Below are positions 1 through 8,860 of a stretch of 64,000 nucleotides of DNA, piece after piece. The stretch is from assembly GCF_024171535.1 (NCBI RefSeq), contig NZ_JALJZV010000016.1:1-64000 (forward strand). Reading direction: 5' to 3'. Source of the stretch: Flavobacterium sp. HSC-61S13. GTDB taxonomy: Bacteria; Bacteroidota; Bacteroidia; Flavobacteriales; Flavobacteriaceae. Under the pieces are notes generated by a model. It saw only the letters and a list, made by a program, of their open reading frames with translations, searched no databases and was not told the DNA's origin. Each line of letters starts with the position of its first letter. Within the stretch, counting starts at the first letter, position 1. The position numbers and the translations under genes are program-made.

Positions 1-1562
1 ATGTCAACACCGTTTTTAGTCCATTGAATCGTATAATCCTTAGCGTCTAAATCTCCTCCAAGAACCAAAGAACCACCTGGACAGATCGCATTACCGCCTT
101 CGATAACAAGATCTTCTCCCAAATCTGGTGTTCCGATATCAAAACTACGAGCATTAAAAAATACCGCAGATGTGTGACTTGATGAACCACAAAAATCCAT
201 TACCGCCAATTTAATGTGGTATTTACGACCGGGTATCACCTTAACCGTACGTGAACTCAATGGAATTGTTGATCCAGAAAAGTTGAAAGGAGCACCTGCA
301 GGATTCGATTGATTGTTAGTATACTGATTCCAATAATACTGCGGATTTACACTTACACAACCAGCACCTGATTTACCGGTATCTCTAATCGTATTCAATG
401 CAATCGGTGTATTGGTACCCGGTAATTTCGCTAAATTCTCTCCGATTCCGGTGGTAGTATCAATCAACCAAGCAGCAAATAAGGCTCCGTTTCCACATTC
501 GTAAGTACATCCACTAACATAACTATTCGAAGCAAATAAATATTCGAATTTAATCGTATCCTTTACTGGGACAAAATCAAATTCCAATTGCGTTACACGC
601 ATATCTGTAGCCACCATCGGAGTTTGTGGCATTCCTCCTGTATCATTAATAGCATCGATTAAATCTTTATCTCCAGCCCAACGATTGTTATTAGTACCCG
701 TAGTTCCACCATAAGGTCCTGGTATATATTGAACTTCACTTGTTCCTAAAACAATTCCTTCGTCAAAAGGGAATATAGAACCATTTTTATTAAAGTATCC
801 TAAGGTATTTACTGATTTCGTAGCAGGACTTCCGTTACCTACTTTGTAAGTAACATTAGAAACCAAATTACATCCGGATTTCACCAATACGTTGGTCACC
901 AACTCTTCAACAGTATACTGTTCGCCACTTGGGCTAATGCGCATCGGAGGTGGAATTGATGTCAAACACAAATCAAAAGGATAATCGTTGGCTGTGGTAT
1001 TCCCCAATCGAACATAATACATACGTCCGATCACCAGATTACTCATAGTAGATTTTTTTATAGCATTAGTCAGATTAAAACAGCTAAATGCCGCTGCTTT
1101 GATCAACGAACAATCGGCTTTATCATAGATGGCCACATTGATGGTCCAATTGGCAACCCCTGGCACATTGATTTCCAATTGATGTAACTTACTGGTCGCA
1201 ACAAACTTATACCACACATCGCGTTTCGGTCCTGGATTACAGTTCGGTTGCACTATGTTAGTACTGTTCGTTGCGTCTTTAAAGGTACCTAAGACATTCC
1301 GAACACAATCGAAAGCTGGATTCACCGGCAAATCTATAGCTCCTGCACAATCATCATTGAGTGGTGCCGCCAACAACATAGCAGCTGCCTTGTTAATTGT
1401 AGTTGTTCTTACGACATCAAAATAATCCACAAAACTATAATAGTTCAAAGAATTCTTATAATTTGGTGCATACGCCCTAGCCGATTCTTTCCAAACACTT
1501 GTACTCGAAAATAGAGGTGTTGAAAAAACAAACATCATTAATAATAATAAAATTCGCTTCAT
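1..1562 (-). CDS. Secreted choice-of-anchor-L domain protein (5' part, runs off left edge)
   Basis: The reverse strand is open from an ATG at 1562 to the window edge, about 520 residues, with no stop. The first ~20 residues (MKRILLLLMMFVFSTPLFSS) are a typical signal peptide. Residues ~69-200 resemble the Bacteroidota extracellular module that begins NDxCxxAI and contains a DVWYKFVAT motif. Residues ~215-460 match the choice-of-anchor-L pattern: a GIVLGTS segment, GDKDLIDAI, LEFDFVPVKDTIKFEYLFAS, LPGTNTPIAL, and a closing block with YHIKLAVMD and SAVFF. The last visible part, with ICPGGSLVLGG, looks like the start of an Ig-like domain. Family knowledge: such proteins are usually large T9SS substrates with a C-terminal sorting domain, which would lie outside the window. 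Exact ligand or role is unknown; adhesin is an inference. Confidence 0.85.
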   Translation of the reverse strand, partial: MKRILLLLMMFVFSTPLFSSTSVWKESARAYAPNYKNSLNYYSFVDYFDVVRTTTINKAAAMLLAAPLNDDCAGAIDLPVNPAFDCVRNVLGTFKDATNSTNIVQPNCNPGPKRDVWYKFVATSKLHQLEINVPGVANWTINVAIYDKADCSLIKAAAFSCFNLTNAIKKSTMSNLVIGRMYYVRLGNTTANDYPFDLCLTSIPPPMRISPSGEQYTVEELVTNVLVKSGCNLVSNVTYKVGNGSPATKSVNTLGYFNKNGSIFPFDEGIVLGTSEVQYIPGPYGGTTGTNNNRWAGDKDLIDAINDTGGMPQTPMVATDMRVTQLEFDFVPVKDTIKFEYLFASNSYVSGCTYECGNGALFAAWLIDTTTGIGENLAKLPGTNTPIALNTIRDTGKSGAGCVSVNPQYYWNQYTNNQSNPAGAPFNFSGSTIPLSSRTVKVIPGRKYHIKLAVMDFCGSSSHTSAVFFNARSFDIGTPDLGEDLVIEGGNAICPGGSLVLGGDLDAKDYTIQWTKNGVD

Positions 1563-1789
1563 AAATTTGAGGTTTTTGGGTAATCTACTTTTATACTTGT
1601 ATGTGTTTGATATTACTGATCAAAGTCAAAAAAAAAAATTCTTTACCTTTCGTATAAAAAATCCGAGTCGAAAATACGGAGAACGATCTCTATGTACTTT
1701 TTCATCCTTAAACCCTTGACTATCTAATTACATTTGTCAAATGTTGTTAACAGCATTGTAAGCAAATGTTAATTTTGAGTTTAAATTTC

Positions 1790-1797
1790 CAAATATA
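1790..1797 (-). promoter_or_regulatory. Possible -7 box for the choice-of-anchor-L gene
   Basis: The reverse strand reads TATATTTG, a match to the Bacteroidota TAnnTTTG box. It lies about 230 nt upstream of the ATG at 1562, so a long leader would be implied. No convincing -33 TTG was found, so this is a weak call. Confidence 0.25.
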
Positions 1798-1821
1798 GCA
1801 TTTCATACAATATATCTTCGC

Positions 1822-1829
1822 TAAATTTG
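1822..1829 (+). promoter_or_regulatory. -7 promoter box (TAAATTTG) for the NifU-like gene
   Basis: TAAATTTG matches TAnnTTTG exactly and lies 16 nt before the ATG at 1846, giving a leader of roughly 10 nt followed by an A-rich stretch instead of a Shine-Dalgarno sequence. Confidence 0.5.
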
Positions 1830-1845
1830 AAAAAAAACAAAAAAA

Positions 1846-2745
1846 ATGTCCCAAATAAAAACGATTGACAGTCAAAACCCCGCTATTGTTAAGTTTGTAT
1901 TGCCAGACTTCATTATAAAAGGAGAGAGTTTTGAGTTTAAAAACATCGATGAAACCGCTTTGTCTCCATTAGCCAAACAGCTTTTCTACCTTCCATTTGT
2001 TAAAACGGTATTTATATCCAGCAATTTTGTTGCTATAGAAAAATTCTCCATAGTAGAATGGTCGGAGGTTAAAGAATTGGTTGCCGAACAGATTCAATCT
2101 TTTTTGGAAAAAGGGGGAAAAGTAATCCTTGAAGCTGAAAATAAGCTCAAAAAACAACCTATTACCATTTACGGAGAAACCACTCCAAATCCTGCAGTTC
2201 TAAAATTTGTTGCCAATAAAATTTTAACCAAGAAAGCAGTAGAGTTTAAAAATATTGATCAGACATCGTCATCACCTCTAGCGAAAGAATTGTTTCAGTT
2301 TCCTTATATCAAGGAAATATTTATCGATGAAAACTATGTTTCAGTGACCAAATACGATTCTTACGATTGGCATGAAATCACTTTGGAAGTGAGAACTTTT
2401 ATTAAAAACTTTTTGGAAAACGGTCATCTCGCTGTTGAAGAAAGTTTGATTGAAGTCAGTACAGAAACCGAAAAACAAGCTGAAGCTCATTTTGACAGTT
2501 TAGACACCACTTCTCAACAAATTATTAATATACTCGAAGAATACGTAAAACCTGCTGTAGCAGCTGATGGGGGAAACATTGCCTTCCAGTCCTACGACAA
2601 GGAACAGAACATGGTCAGTGTAATTCTACAAGGTGCTTGTAGCGGTTGTCCTTCCTCAACATTTACTTTAAAAAACGGTATCGAAAACATGCTTAGACAA
2701 ATGCTAAATGACGAAAGCATTCGTGTTGAAGCTAGTAACGGTTAA
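1846..2745 (+). CDS. NifU-like Fe-S scaffold/carrier with two N-terminal Nfu domains
   Basis: This 299-residue protein probably carries or assembles iron-sulfur clusters for delivery to apoproteins. It has three modules: two homologous Nfu N-terminal domains (residues ~5-95 and ~105-195; both contain FKNID, SPLAK and a VKTVFI/IKEIFI strand) and a C-terminal NifU domain (~220-299). The NifU domain contains the cluster-binding CxxC, C265 and C268 (GACSGCPSS). The start is supported by an upstream TAAATTTG box. It stands alone, with a strong hairpin terminator just after the stop. The internal duplication is directly visible. Family knowledge: single Nfu_N-NifU proteins bind a [4Fe-4S] cluster between two subunits; the role of the second N-terminal domain is not known to me. 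Confidence 0.9.
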   Translation: MSQIKTIDSQNPAIVKFVLPDFIIKGESFEFKNIDETALSPLAKQLFYLPFVKTVFISSNFVAIEKFSIVEWSEVKELVAEQIQSFLEKGGKVILEAENKLKKQPITIYGETTPNPAVLKFVANKILTKKAVEFKNIDQTSSSPLAKELFQFPYIKEIFIDENYVSVTKYDSYDWHEITLEVRTFIKNFLENGHLAVEESLIEVSTETEKQAEAHFDSLDTTSQQIINILEEYVKPAVAADGGNIAFQSYDKEQNMVSVILQGACSGCPSSTFTLKNGIENMLRQMLNDESIRVEASNG

Positions 2746-2770
2746 ACAACAATCAATTTATAAAGAATAT

Positions 2771-2800
2771 AAAAGCCATCTCATTCGATGGCTTTTTTGT
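2771..2800 (+). terminator. Rho-independent terminator after the NifU-like gene
   Basis: Perfect 10-bp stem AAAAGCCATC / GATGGCTTTT with a 6-nt loop, followed by a T-rich tail. Confidence 0.85.
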
Positions 2801-2922
2801 TTTTAATCTACACTCGAAACTGATCACCAAAACCAGCACTAAGACTAAAATGCAATTAAACACGTTAAATACTATACTTAAACCTCCCAACTTCATCAAT
2901 CCACAACAATATTAACTTAAAT

Positions 2923-2956
2923 AAAAAGAGGAGCCACTTTGCACAAGTAACTCCTC
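2923..2956 (-). terminator. Terminator of the phosphate transporter gene
   Basis: On the reverse strand, GAGGAGTTACTT pairs with AAGTGGCTCCTC (two T-G wobbles) around a 5-nt loop, followed by TTTTT. It starts 25 nt after the transporter stop codon. Confidence 0.75.
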
Positions 2957-2981
2957 CTTCATACATCACAAATAAGATTAA

Positions 2982-5240
2982 CTATTTCTTTACATGTAAA
3001 TCAAACTCTTTAAACAACTCTAGTAATCCCATAGTTGCTTTGATTAAATCATCGGTTTCAAACAAGATAGAAAAATACAGTTTACTATTTTTCGGACTAG
3101 TCTCGGTTGTTCTAATACGGATAATTTGTTTTTGTATCAAACTATCTACATATGCAATCAAGGTTTCTTTATCCTTTAACAAACTTTCAATTTGAGAGAA
3201 ATCTTCATCAGAGAAGGTTCTTTGAATCTTATCAAACAATTCTTGTAACTGGCGATCGGTGTTTTTCAAATCTCGGATTTGATTAAACTTCAATTTCTTG
3301 TGATTATTATCAACATGAGTAAAGCTATTTTGAGCAATAAAACTGACCGCCTTAACCATATCTTGTAGATAACCCAGAGTCAAAATATAAAATTTACTAG
3401 CCTCAACAGAAGTCTCATCTAAATTTTTAACGAAGAAATAGACATTACCCTTTAGTTCTTCAATCTGCTTTTCTAGTTTTTTTAATTTTTTCTTACTCTG
3501 CTTTAATTTACTCAACTCTTGTAATCCCAAACTGTCAATCACCGAGATATACAATTCTTTAGTTTCTCCAATAACCGTTGCTATTTGAGCGGAACTTTCT
3601 GAAACCACCCCCTGTATTGTAACAATATCATGCGAATTGAGTTCGGATGCTTTCGCAGCATCTTTAGCTTTAGTTTTTTTCTGATGCTTTTTATTACTTC
3701 TATACAACAAAATACCCACCAAGATTAACATCCCTACTACGGCGTATACTTCTCCGATTTTCAGAATATAGGCTATTACAAATGCAGCTAAAAACGCTAC
3801 AACTGCCGTTATAACCCATCCTCCAATCACATTAAATACTCCTGCTACTCTATATACTGCTGTATCACGATCCCAAGCACCGTCAGCAAAAGATGTTCCC
3901 ATAGCCACCATAAAAGTCACATAAGTAGTAGAAAGGGGTAATTGCATGGAAGTACCGATTGAAATTAAGATACTGGCCACCATCAGGTTTACCGAAGCTC
4001 GAACCATATCAAAAGCCGGCTCTTCCATCTTCTTATTTTTCACCTTAAGTGGTTTTTCAAAACTTTTATCAATTTTTAATTGCAGTGATTTTGGTAAAAA
4101 GTAGTTAATCCCAACTCCAATATAAACCATACCTCTCACAATTACCTTTGACAAAATATTGGGAGTAAATTTCTCAGTCGTAGTACCGGTATCTTGACGC
4201 GCTAAATTCATTTCTGTTTCGATTACATTTCGCGCTTTTTTTGAAGTCCATAAGGTATAAACCATCACCAAACCAGCAATCACTAAGAAATAAAACGGTG
4301 CCACTATATTGTCGTTAGCCAATTCGCCCATCATATACGCATTGGGGTCTATTCCAGAACCCGCAAAAAATTCATAGGACTGAAAGGCAGCAATAGGTAC
4401 TCCGATAAAATTGACCAAATCATTACCTGCAAAGGCCAAGGCTAATGCAAAAGTCCCTATAATGATAATCACTTTTAAAATATTGATTCTAAAAAGACTC
4501 ATTAATAGTTGTGAAAACAAGGTCCAAAAAACAAAAGATAAAGCGACGATTCGAAACTGATGATGATCAATCCAAGAATAGGTCTCTTTAGAAATAAAAG
4601 ACACGCTTTTAAGCCCTTTTATTAAAATAAAGAAAGTGATCGCAGTAATGGCTATACCTCCAAACAAGGCGCCAAAATATTTTAATCTCTTATCGACATG
4701 AAACGTAAAAAACATCCTTGAAACATATTGTACCAAGGTACCTATAGTGAAAGACAAAATCACTGAAAGCAATATGCTGTAGATAATTTCAGTCGCTTTT
4801 TCCGTGTTTATATATTGAGGTAGTGTTGCAAGCCCACCATCCGTCATAACAATTTTAACAACAGCTAAACAAACTGCTGCTCCAAGTAGTTCAAAAACGA
4901 TAGAAACCGTAGTAGAAGTAGGTAATCCCAGCGAATTAAATACATCTAACAAAAGTACGTCTGTGATCATTACAGCCAAAAAGATGATCATCACGTCGTT
5001 AAAACTAAACATGCTGGGGACAAAGATTCCGCTTCGAGCAATCTCCATCATTCCATTAGAGAAAAGCGCGCCGACCAAAATCCCTAAAGTAGCGACTACC
5101 ATAATGGTTTTGAAGGGAACCGCTTTAGATCCAATTGCTGAATTCAAAAAATTCACAGCATCGTTACTTACCCCAACAGTTATATCAATCACTGCCAAAA
5201 TTGCCAAAGCAATCAACATAACCACAAAAATCTGATCCAT
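2982..5240 (-). CDS. PiT-family inorganic phosphate transporter with C-terminal PhoU-like domain
   Basis: Inner-membrane transporter, probably a cation-coupled low-affinity phosphate importer. The N-terminal ~500 residues are hydrophobic and carry both PiT signature repeats: GVSNDAVNFLNSAIGSKAV at ~23-41 with DVFNSLGLPTSTTVSIVFE at ~99-117, and the second copy, AGNDLVNFIGVPIAAF with QLPLSTTYVTFMVAMGTSF. After a Lys-rich linker (~525-545) the last ~210 residues form an all-helical soluble region that resembles PhoU/DUF47 proteins. At 752 residues it is much longer than E. coli PitA (~500), which the extra domain explains. The fusion suggests built-in regulation of transport, which is an inference. 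Single gene with its own terminator; ATG start at 5240. Confidence 0.9.
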   Translation of the reverse strand: MDQIFVVMLIALAILAVIDITVGVSNDAVNFLNSAIGSKAVPFKTIMVVATLGILVGALFSNGMMEIARSGIFVPSMFSFNDVMIIFLAVMITDVLLLDVFNSLGLPTSTTVSIVFELLGAAVCLAVVKIVMTDGGLATLPQYINTEKATEIIYSILLSVILSFTIGTLVQYVSRMFFTFHVDKRLKYFGALFGGIAITAITFFILIKGLKSVSFISKETYSWIDHHQFRIVALSFVFWTLFSQLLMSLFRINILKVIIIIGTFALALAFAGNDLVNFIGVPIAAFQSYEFFAGSGIDPNAYMMGELANDNIVAPFYFLVIAGLVMVYTLWTSKKARNVIETEMNLARQDTGTTTEKFTPNILSKVIVRGMVYIGVGINYFLPKSLQLKIDKSFEKPLKVKNKKMEEPAFDMVRASVNLMVASILISIGTSMQLPLSTTYVTFMVAMGTSFADGAWDRDTAVYRVAGVFNVIGGWVITAVVAFLAAFVIAYILKIGEVYAVVGMLILVGILLYRSNKKHQKKTKAKDAAKASELNSHDIVTIQGVVSESSAQIATVIGETKELYISVIDSLGLQELSKLKQSKKKLKKLEKQIEELKGNVYFFVKNLDETSVEASKFYILTLGYLQDMVKAVSFIAQNSFTHVDNNHKKLKFNQIRDLKNTDRQLQELFDKIQRTFSDEDFSQIESLLKDKETLIAYVDSLIQKQIIRIRTTETSPKNSKLYFSILFETDDLIKATMGLLELFKEFDLHVKK

Positions 5241-5408
5241 ATTGTCTTTTATTATTTGCGTTGCAAAAATCAGGTTTCCAATTGTTTTTTACGTTAAGTT
5301 AATGTTATCAAACAATTAAACCCGATGATTCCTTCAAAGATACAAACTGTTTTTATACCAATTAATTCTAGTGGTATTTATTACCTTTACCTTTTAAAAC
5401 AATTTCCT

Positions 5409-7406
5409 ATGAACGAATTATCCTCCGAATCAAGTCCGTATTTATTGCAACATTCCCAAAACCCCATACATTGGAAAAGTTGGAATGCAAAGTCTTTAAA
5501 ACAAGCTCAGGAAGAGAATAAGCTCATCGTAGTGAGCATTGGGTATTCGACCTGTCACTGGTGTCATGTCATGGAACACGAAAGTTTTGAAACCGAAGAG
5601 GTAGCACAACTGATGAACAGTCATTTTATATCGATTAAAATCGATCGTGAAGAGCGCCCAGACTTGGATGCTTTTTATATGAAAGCCGTTCAATTGATGA
5701 CCAAACAAGGAGGATGGCCACTCAATGTAGTTTGCTTACCCAATGGAAGTCCTATATGGGGCGGAACCTATTTCCCTAAAGAAAATTGGATGGAAGCACT
5801 AGAGCAACTACAAGCTCTTTTTGCGACTGATGCAAGCAGGGTTAATGAATTTGCAGAACAGCTTCACGAAGGAATCACGTTATTGAGTGGTATCCCCAAT
5901 GCCAAAGAAACTGTTACCCCCCTTGATGATTTAATCTCAAAGTGGAAAAAAAGTTTTGATTGGGAATATGGCGGATACAGTAGAGCACCCAAGTTTATGA
6001 TGCCCAACAACCTTTCTTTTTTACAAAAATACGGCTATTTAAACCAGGATGAAACCCTTCTAAACTACATAGACTTAACCTTGACGAAAATGGCCTGGGG
6101 AGGGATCTTTGACACGGTACACGGTGGTTTTTCACGATACTCCGTCGATCATAAGTGGCATATACCTCATTTTGAAAAAATGCTATACGACAATGCACAG
6201 CTTTTAAGCGTATATGCGGATGCCTACAAAAGAACCAAAGACCCACTTTATAAAACTTGCCTTGAAAAGACGATTTTATTTTTGGAATCAGAGCTTTCCA
6301 ATGGCGAAGGAGGTTTTTATTCGGCCTTAGACGCAGATAGTTTGACAAAAGGCGGTAAACTGCTCGAAGGAGCCTATTACATTTGGACAAAATCGGAAAT
6401 GGAAGATTTAATCCGCGAGGATTTTTATTTATTTGAACAAGTTTTTAACGTTAATGAATTCGGCTATTGGGAAGACAATTATTATGTACTGATACAAAAC
6501 CAGTCGCTGGAAACTATCGCGCTCCATAACAATATACCGCTATCTGAATTGGTTGCGAAAAAAATAAAATGGGAAAAAGCCTTACTAGATCACCGTAAAA
6601 ACCGATCACAGCCAAGACTTGACGACAAAACACTAACAGCCTGGAACGCCCTCCTTATAATGGGCTACCTGGATACTTACACCGCTTTAAACGAATCTAT
6701 TCACCTGAAAAAAGCTAAGGGAATTTGCGCTTTTATTTCAGACAAAATGTGGTCAGAAACCGGTTTATTTCATACTTACAAAAACGGCAAAGCAACCATT
6801 GCAGCTTTTCTCGACGACCATGCTATTTTTATAGCCGCATTAATCATGCTTTACGAAAATACCTTAGAGGAAGATTACATAAAACAAGCCAAACAACTAA
6901 CCGATCATTGTTTGGATGTATTTCTGAATACGGAAACGCAATTCTTTAATTTCAGCTCCGATCACGAACATGACATCATTACAAATTCTATAGAAATCGA
7001 AGACAATGTAATACCTGCCTCAAACTCTTATATGGCTCAAAACTTGATCAAACTCGGTATTCTATACGAAAACACTCATTATACCAAGTTGGGACAAAAC
7101 ATGGTCGAAACCATTAAAAAACAGATCGATTATGCATCCGCTTATTCCAATTGGCTACTTGCGGATTTATACCTATCAAATCCTTCCGAATTAGCGATCA
7201 CCGGTCCAAATGCCCTAGCCGAAACACTTGCTATCAAACAGCAAATACTCACTAAAACAGCCGTATTTGGAACAACCATAGAATCGACTATACCGTTTTT
7301 TAAAAATCGTTATGATTCCAAAGAAACTATGTTTTATTTTTGTCACAATCAATCCTGTCAACGTCCAGAAAGCGATGCAGCATTTTTAGAACAACACACC
7401 CTATAA
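5409..7406 (+). CDS. Thioredoxin-domain protein of the DUF255/YyaL (SSP411) family
   Basis: A 665-residue cytosolic protein with an N-terminal thioredoxin-like domain (DUF255; motif YSTCHWCHVME near residue 48) followed by a long alpha/alpha-barrel region like glycoside hydrolase or N-acylglucosamine epimerase folds. Typical opening SSPYLLQHSQNPIHW is present. I use the ATG at 5409: an upstream in-frame ATG at 5325 would add 28 residues unlike the family and would cover a TACCTTTA promoter-like sequence. The MscS gene starts 3 nt after the stop, so the two are probably cotranscribed. The biochemical function of this family is not established, although a redox or sugar-related role is often guessed. 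Confidence 0.88.
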   Translation: MNELSSESSPYLLQHSQNPIHWKSWNAKSLKQAQEENKLIVVSIGYSTCHWCHVMEHESFETEEVAQLMNSHFISIKIDREERPDLDAFYMKAVQLMTKQGGWPLNVVCLPNGSPIWGGTYFPKENWMEALEQLQALFATDASRVNEFAEQLHEGITLLSGIPNAKETVTPLDDLISKWKKSFDWEYGGYSRAPKFMMPNNLSFLQKYGYLNQDETLLNYIDLTLTKMAWGGIFDTVHGGFSRYSVDHKWHIPHFEKMLYDNAQLLSVYADAYKRTKDPLYKTCLEKTILFLESELSNGEGGFYSALDADSLTKGGKLLEGAYYIWTKSEMEDLIREDFYLFEQVFNVNEFGYWEDNYYVLIQNQSLETIALHNNIPLSELVAKKIKWEKALLDHRKNRSQPRLDDKTLTAWNALLIMGYLDTYTALNESIHLKKAKGICAFISDKMWSETGLFHTYKNGKATIAAFLDDHAIFIAALIMLYENTLEEDYIKQAKQLTDHCLDVFLNTETQFFNFSSDHEHDIITNSIEIEDNVIPASNSYMAQNLIKLGILYENTHYTKLGQNMVETIKKQIDYASAYSNWLLADLYLSNPSELAITGPNALAETLAIKQQILTKTAVFGTTIESTIPFFKNRYDSKETMFYFCHNQSCQRPESDAAFLEQHTL

Positions 7407-7409
7407 TTC

Positions 7410-8180
7410 ATGGAAAAGACCGATCAACTTCTCTCCAAATACTTAGAAGCTATCATTGATTATATCCCCAACATCGTTGGGGCTTTAGTGATTTTAATTA
7501 TCGGATTAATCATCATTCGACTGTTGAAGAAATTCGCACAAAGAATTTTTTTAAAACAGCACTTAGACCCCACTTCAATCAGTTTTTTACTCGATGGAAT
7601 TATTTGGGCCTTGCGCGCACTGCTCTTTATCGCCATCGTTTCGAAACTGGGAATTGAAACCACTTCATTTGTAACCGTATTGGGTGCCATGAGTTTGGCC
7701 ATTGGATTATCCTTGCAGGGATCTTTAGCCAATTTTGCTGGCGGCGTGTTAATCATACTTTTCAAACCTTTTAGAATAGGCGATGTTATTGAAGCACAAG
7801 CAGAAGTCGGAAAAGTGTTAGAAATACATATTTTTTCCACTAAAATAGTTACGTATCAAAACCAAGTTTTATACATACCAAACGGCATACTATCCAACGG
7901 AAAAATTAAAAACTACTCGCAAAACAAACTGCGTAAGACCGAGGTACTCATACAGTCCACTTTAAATAAAAACAGTACGGAATTTATAGAAAAAATGAAT
8001 GGCTTACTATTAGCCAACGATTTGGTTTTAAAAAAGCCCGATCCTAGAATTTTAATCAAAGAAGTGTTGGACGCTAAAGTCACCTACAATGTACAAGTGT
8101 GGGTTGAAAACCACAATCACACCGAGGTTTCTTCGTTTATTTTACAAAAGGGAAAAGAGATCTTTTCCGAGATTGACTAA
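7410..8180 (+). CDS. MscS-type small mechanosensitive ion channel
   Basis: 256 residues, close to E. coli MscS. Three N-terminal membrane helices are visible (~16-40, ~58-78, ~85-118). The third is the pore helix, with the Ala/Gly-rich stretch AMSLAIGLSLQGSLANFAGG and then KPFRIGDVIEA, the conserved entry into the cytoplasmic beta domain (~130-180). The C-terminal alpha/beta domain completes the cytosolic cage. Family role: opens under membrane tension to release solutes during osmotic downshock. It lies 3 nt downstream of the DUF255 gene, implying an operon. The last codons form one arm of a terminator shared with tsaB. Confidence 0.92.
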   Translation: MEKTDQLLSKYLEAIIDYIPNIVGALVILIIGLIIIRLLKKFAQRIFLKQHLDPTSISFLLDGIIWALRALLFIAIVSKLGIETTSFVTVLGAMSLAIGLSLQGSLANFAGGVLIILFKPFRIGDVIEAQAEVGKVLEIHIFSTKIVTYQNQVLYIPNGILSNGKIKNYSQNKLRKTEVLIQSTLNKNSTEFIEKMNGLLLANDLVLKKPDPRILIKEVLDAKVTYNVQVWVENHNHTEVSSFILQKGKEIFSEID

Positions 8181-8206
8181 AAAGAAACTTATTTCTTTTT
8201 AGTCAA
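8173..8206. terminator. Bidirectional terminator shared by convergent mscS-like gene and tsaB
   Basis: TTGACTAAAAAGAAA (8173-8187) and its exact reverse complement (8192-8206) enclose a 4-nt loop. The left arm contains the MscS stop codon (8178-8180) and the right arm the tsaB stop and last Lys codons. The arms are internally A/T rich, giving a U-tract in either direction. Confidence 0.75.
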
Positions 8207-8860
8207 CATCAAAAAATCTTTTAAATAAAAAGGTTCGAAATACGCCACATCTTCAAAATCCTTAGCAAGGTATTTTTGCCAAGCTAGCATCCCCATATCC
8301 TTGGCGGATGGGTATTGAATTTCATCGTAAAAAACACAGTTATCAGCCGTAAACAATTCTTTACATTTAGTTGCCCCATCACCAATAAAGTGCAAGGCTT
8401 GTGGTTGAAGATAGTCAAAGGCATCCTGTGTCAATACCAATGCTTTGGTATCTTCTATCATGTTGTGATCAACGGTAAAAACAGCAGTAAAGACTTCCAT
8501 TCGCCTAGCATCAATCATTGGAATAATCAAACCTTTATCTATACTTAATTGTTCCGCTAAAACACTTAAGGTGTTAATCGCTATTAAGGGTAATCCTAAA
8601 GCATAACACAGTCCTTTTACAGCCGAAACCCCAATTCTTAAGCCAGTATACGACCCAGGTCCTTTACTGACCGCTAAGGCACTTAAATCTTTAAATTTTA
8701 AATCCAGCTGTGCGAGTACTTCATCGATATAGAGATGTAATTTCTCTGCATGACTAAAATTTTCTTCCGCCATTTCTTTTGTAAGTAATACTTCGCCATC
8801 ACCCGATATGGAAACCGAACAATTTTTGGTTGCCGTTTCCACGCTTAATATATAAACCAC
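8189..8860 (-). CDS. tsaB: tRNA threonylcarbamoyladenosine biosynthesis protein TsaB
   Basis: TsaB is the non-catalytic dimerisation partner of TsaD in the cytosolic complex that makes t6A37 in ANN-decoding tRNAs. The 223-residue sequence has the ASKHA-fold start ILSVETATKNCSVSIS and the family's most conserved block GPGSYTGLRIGVSAVKGL near residue 68, then a diverged C-terminal half. The start is a GTG at 8860 that overlaps the upstream hlyD-type stop as TAGTG, so translational coupling is likely. Being cotranscribed with an efflux adaptor looks like simple gene packing; I infer no functional link. Confidence 0.93.
   Translation of the reverse strand: MVYILSVETATKNCSVSISGDGEVLLTKEMAEENFSHAEKLHLYIDEVLAQLDLKFKDLSALAVSKGPGSYTGLRIGVSAVKGLCYALGLPLIAINTLSVLAEQLSIDKGLIIPMIDARRMEVFTAVFTVDHNMIEDTKALVLTQDAFDYLQPQALHFIGDGATKCKELFTADNCVFYDEIQYPSAKDMGMLAWQKYLAKDFEDVAYFEPFYLKDFLMLTKKK

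Noticed and set aside
5995..6390. 131-codon reverse reading frame inside the DUF255 gene
   Set aside because: Lies fully opposite a well-supported conserved gene; low-complexity Arg/Leu-rich translation.
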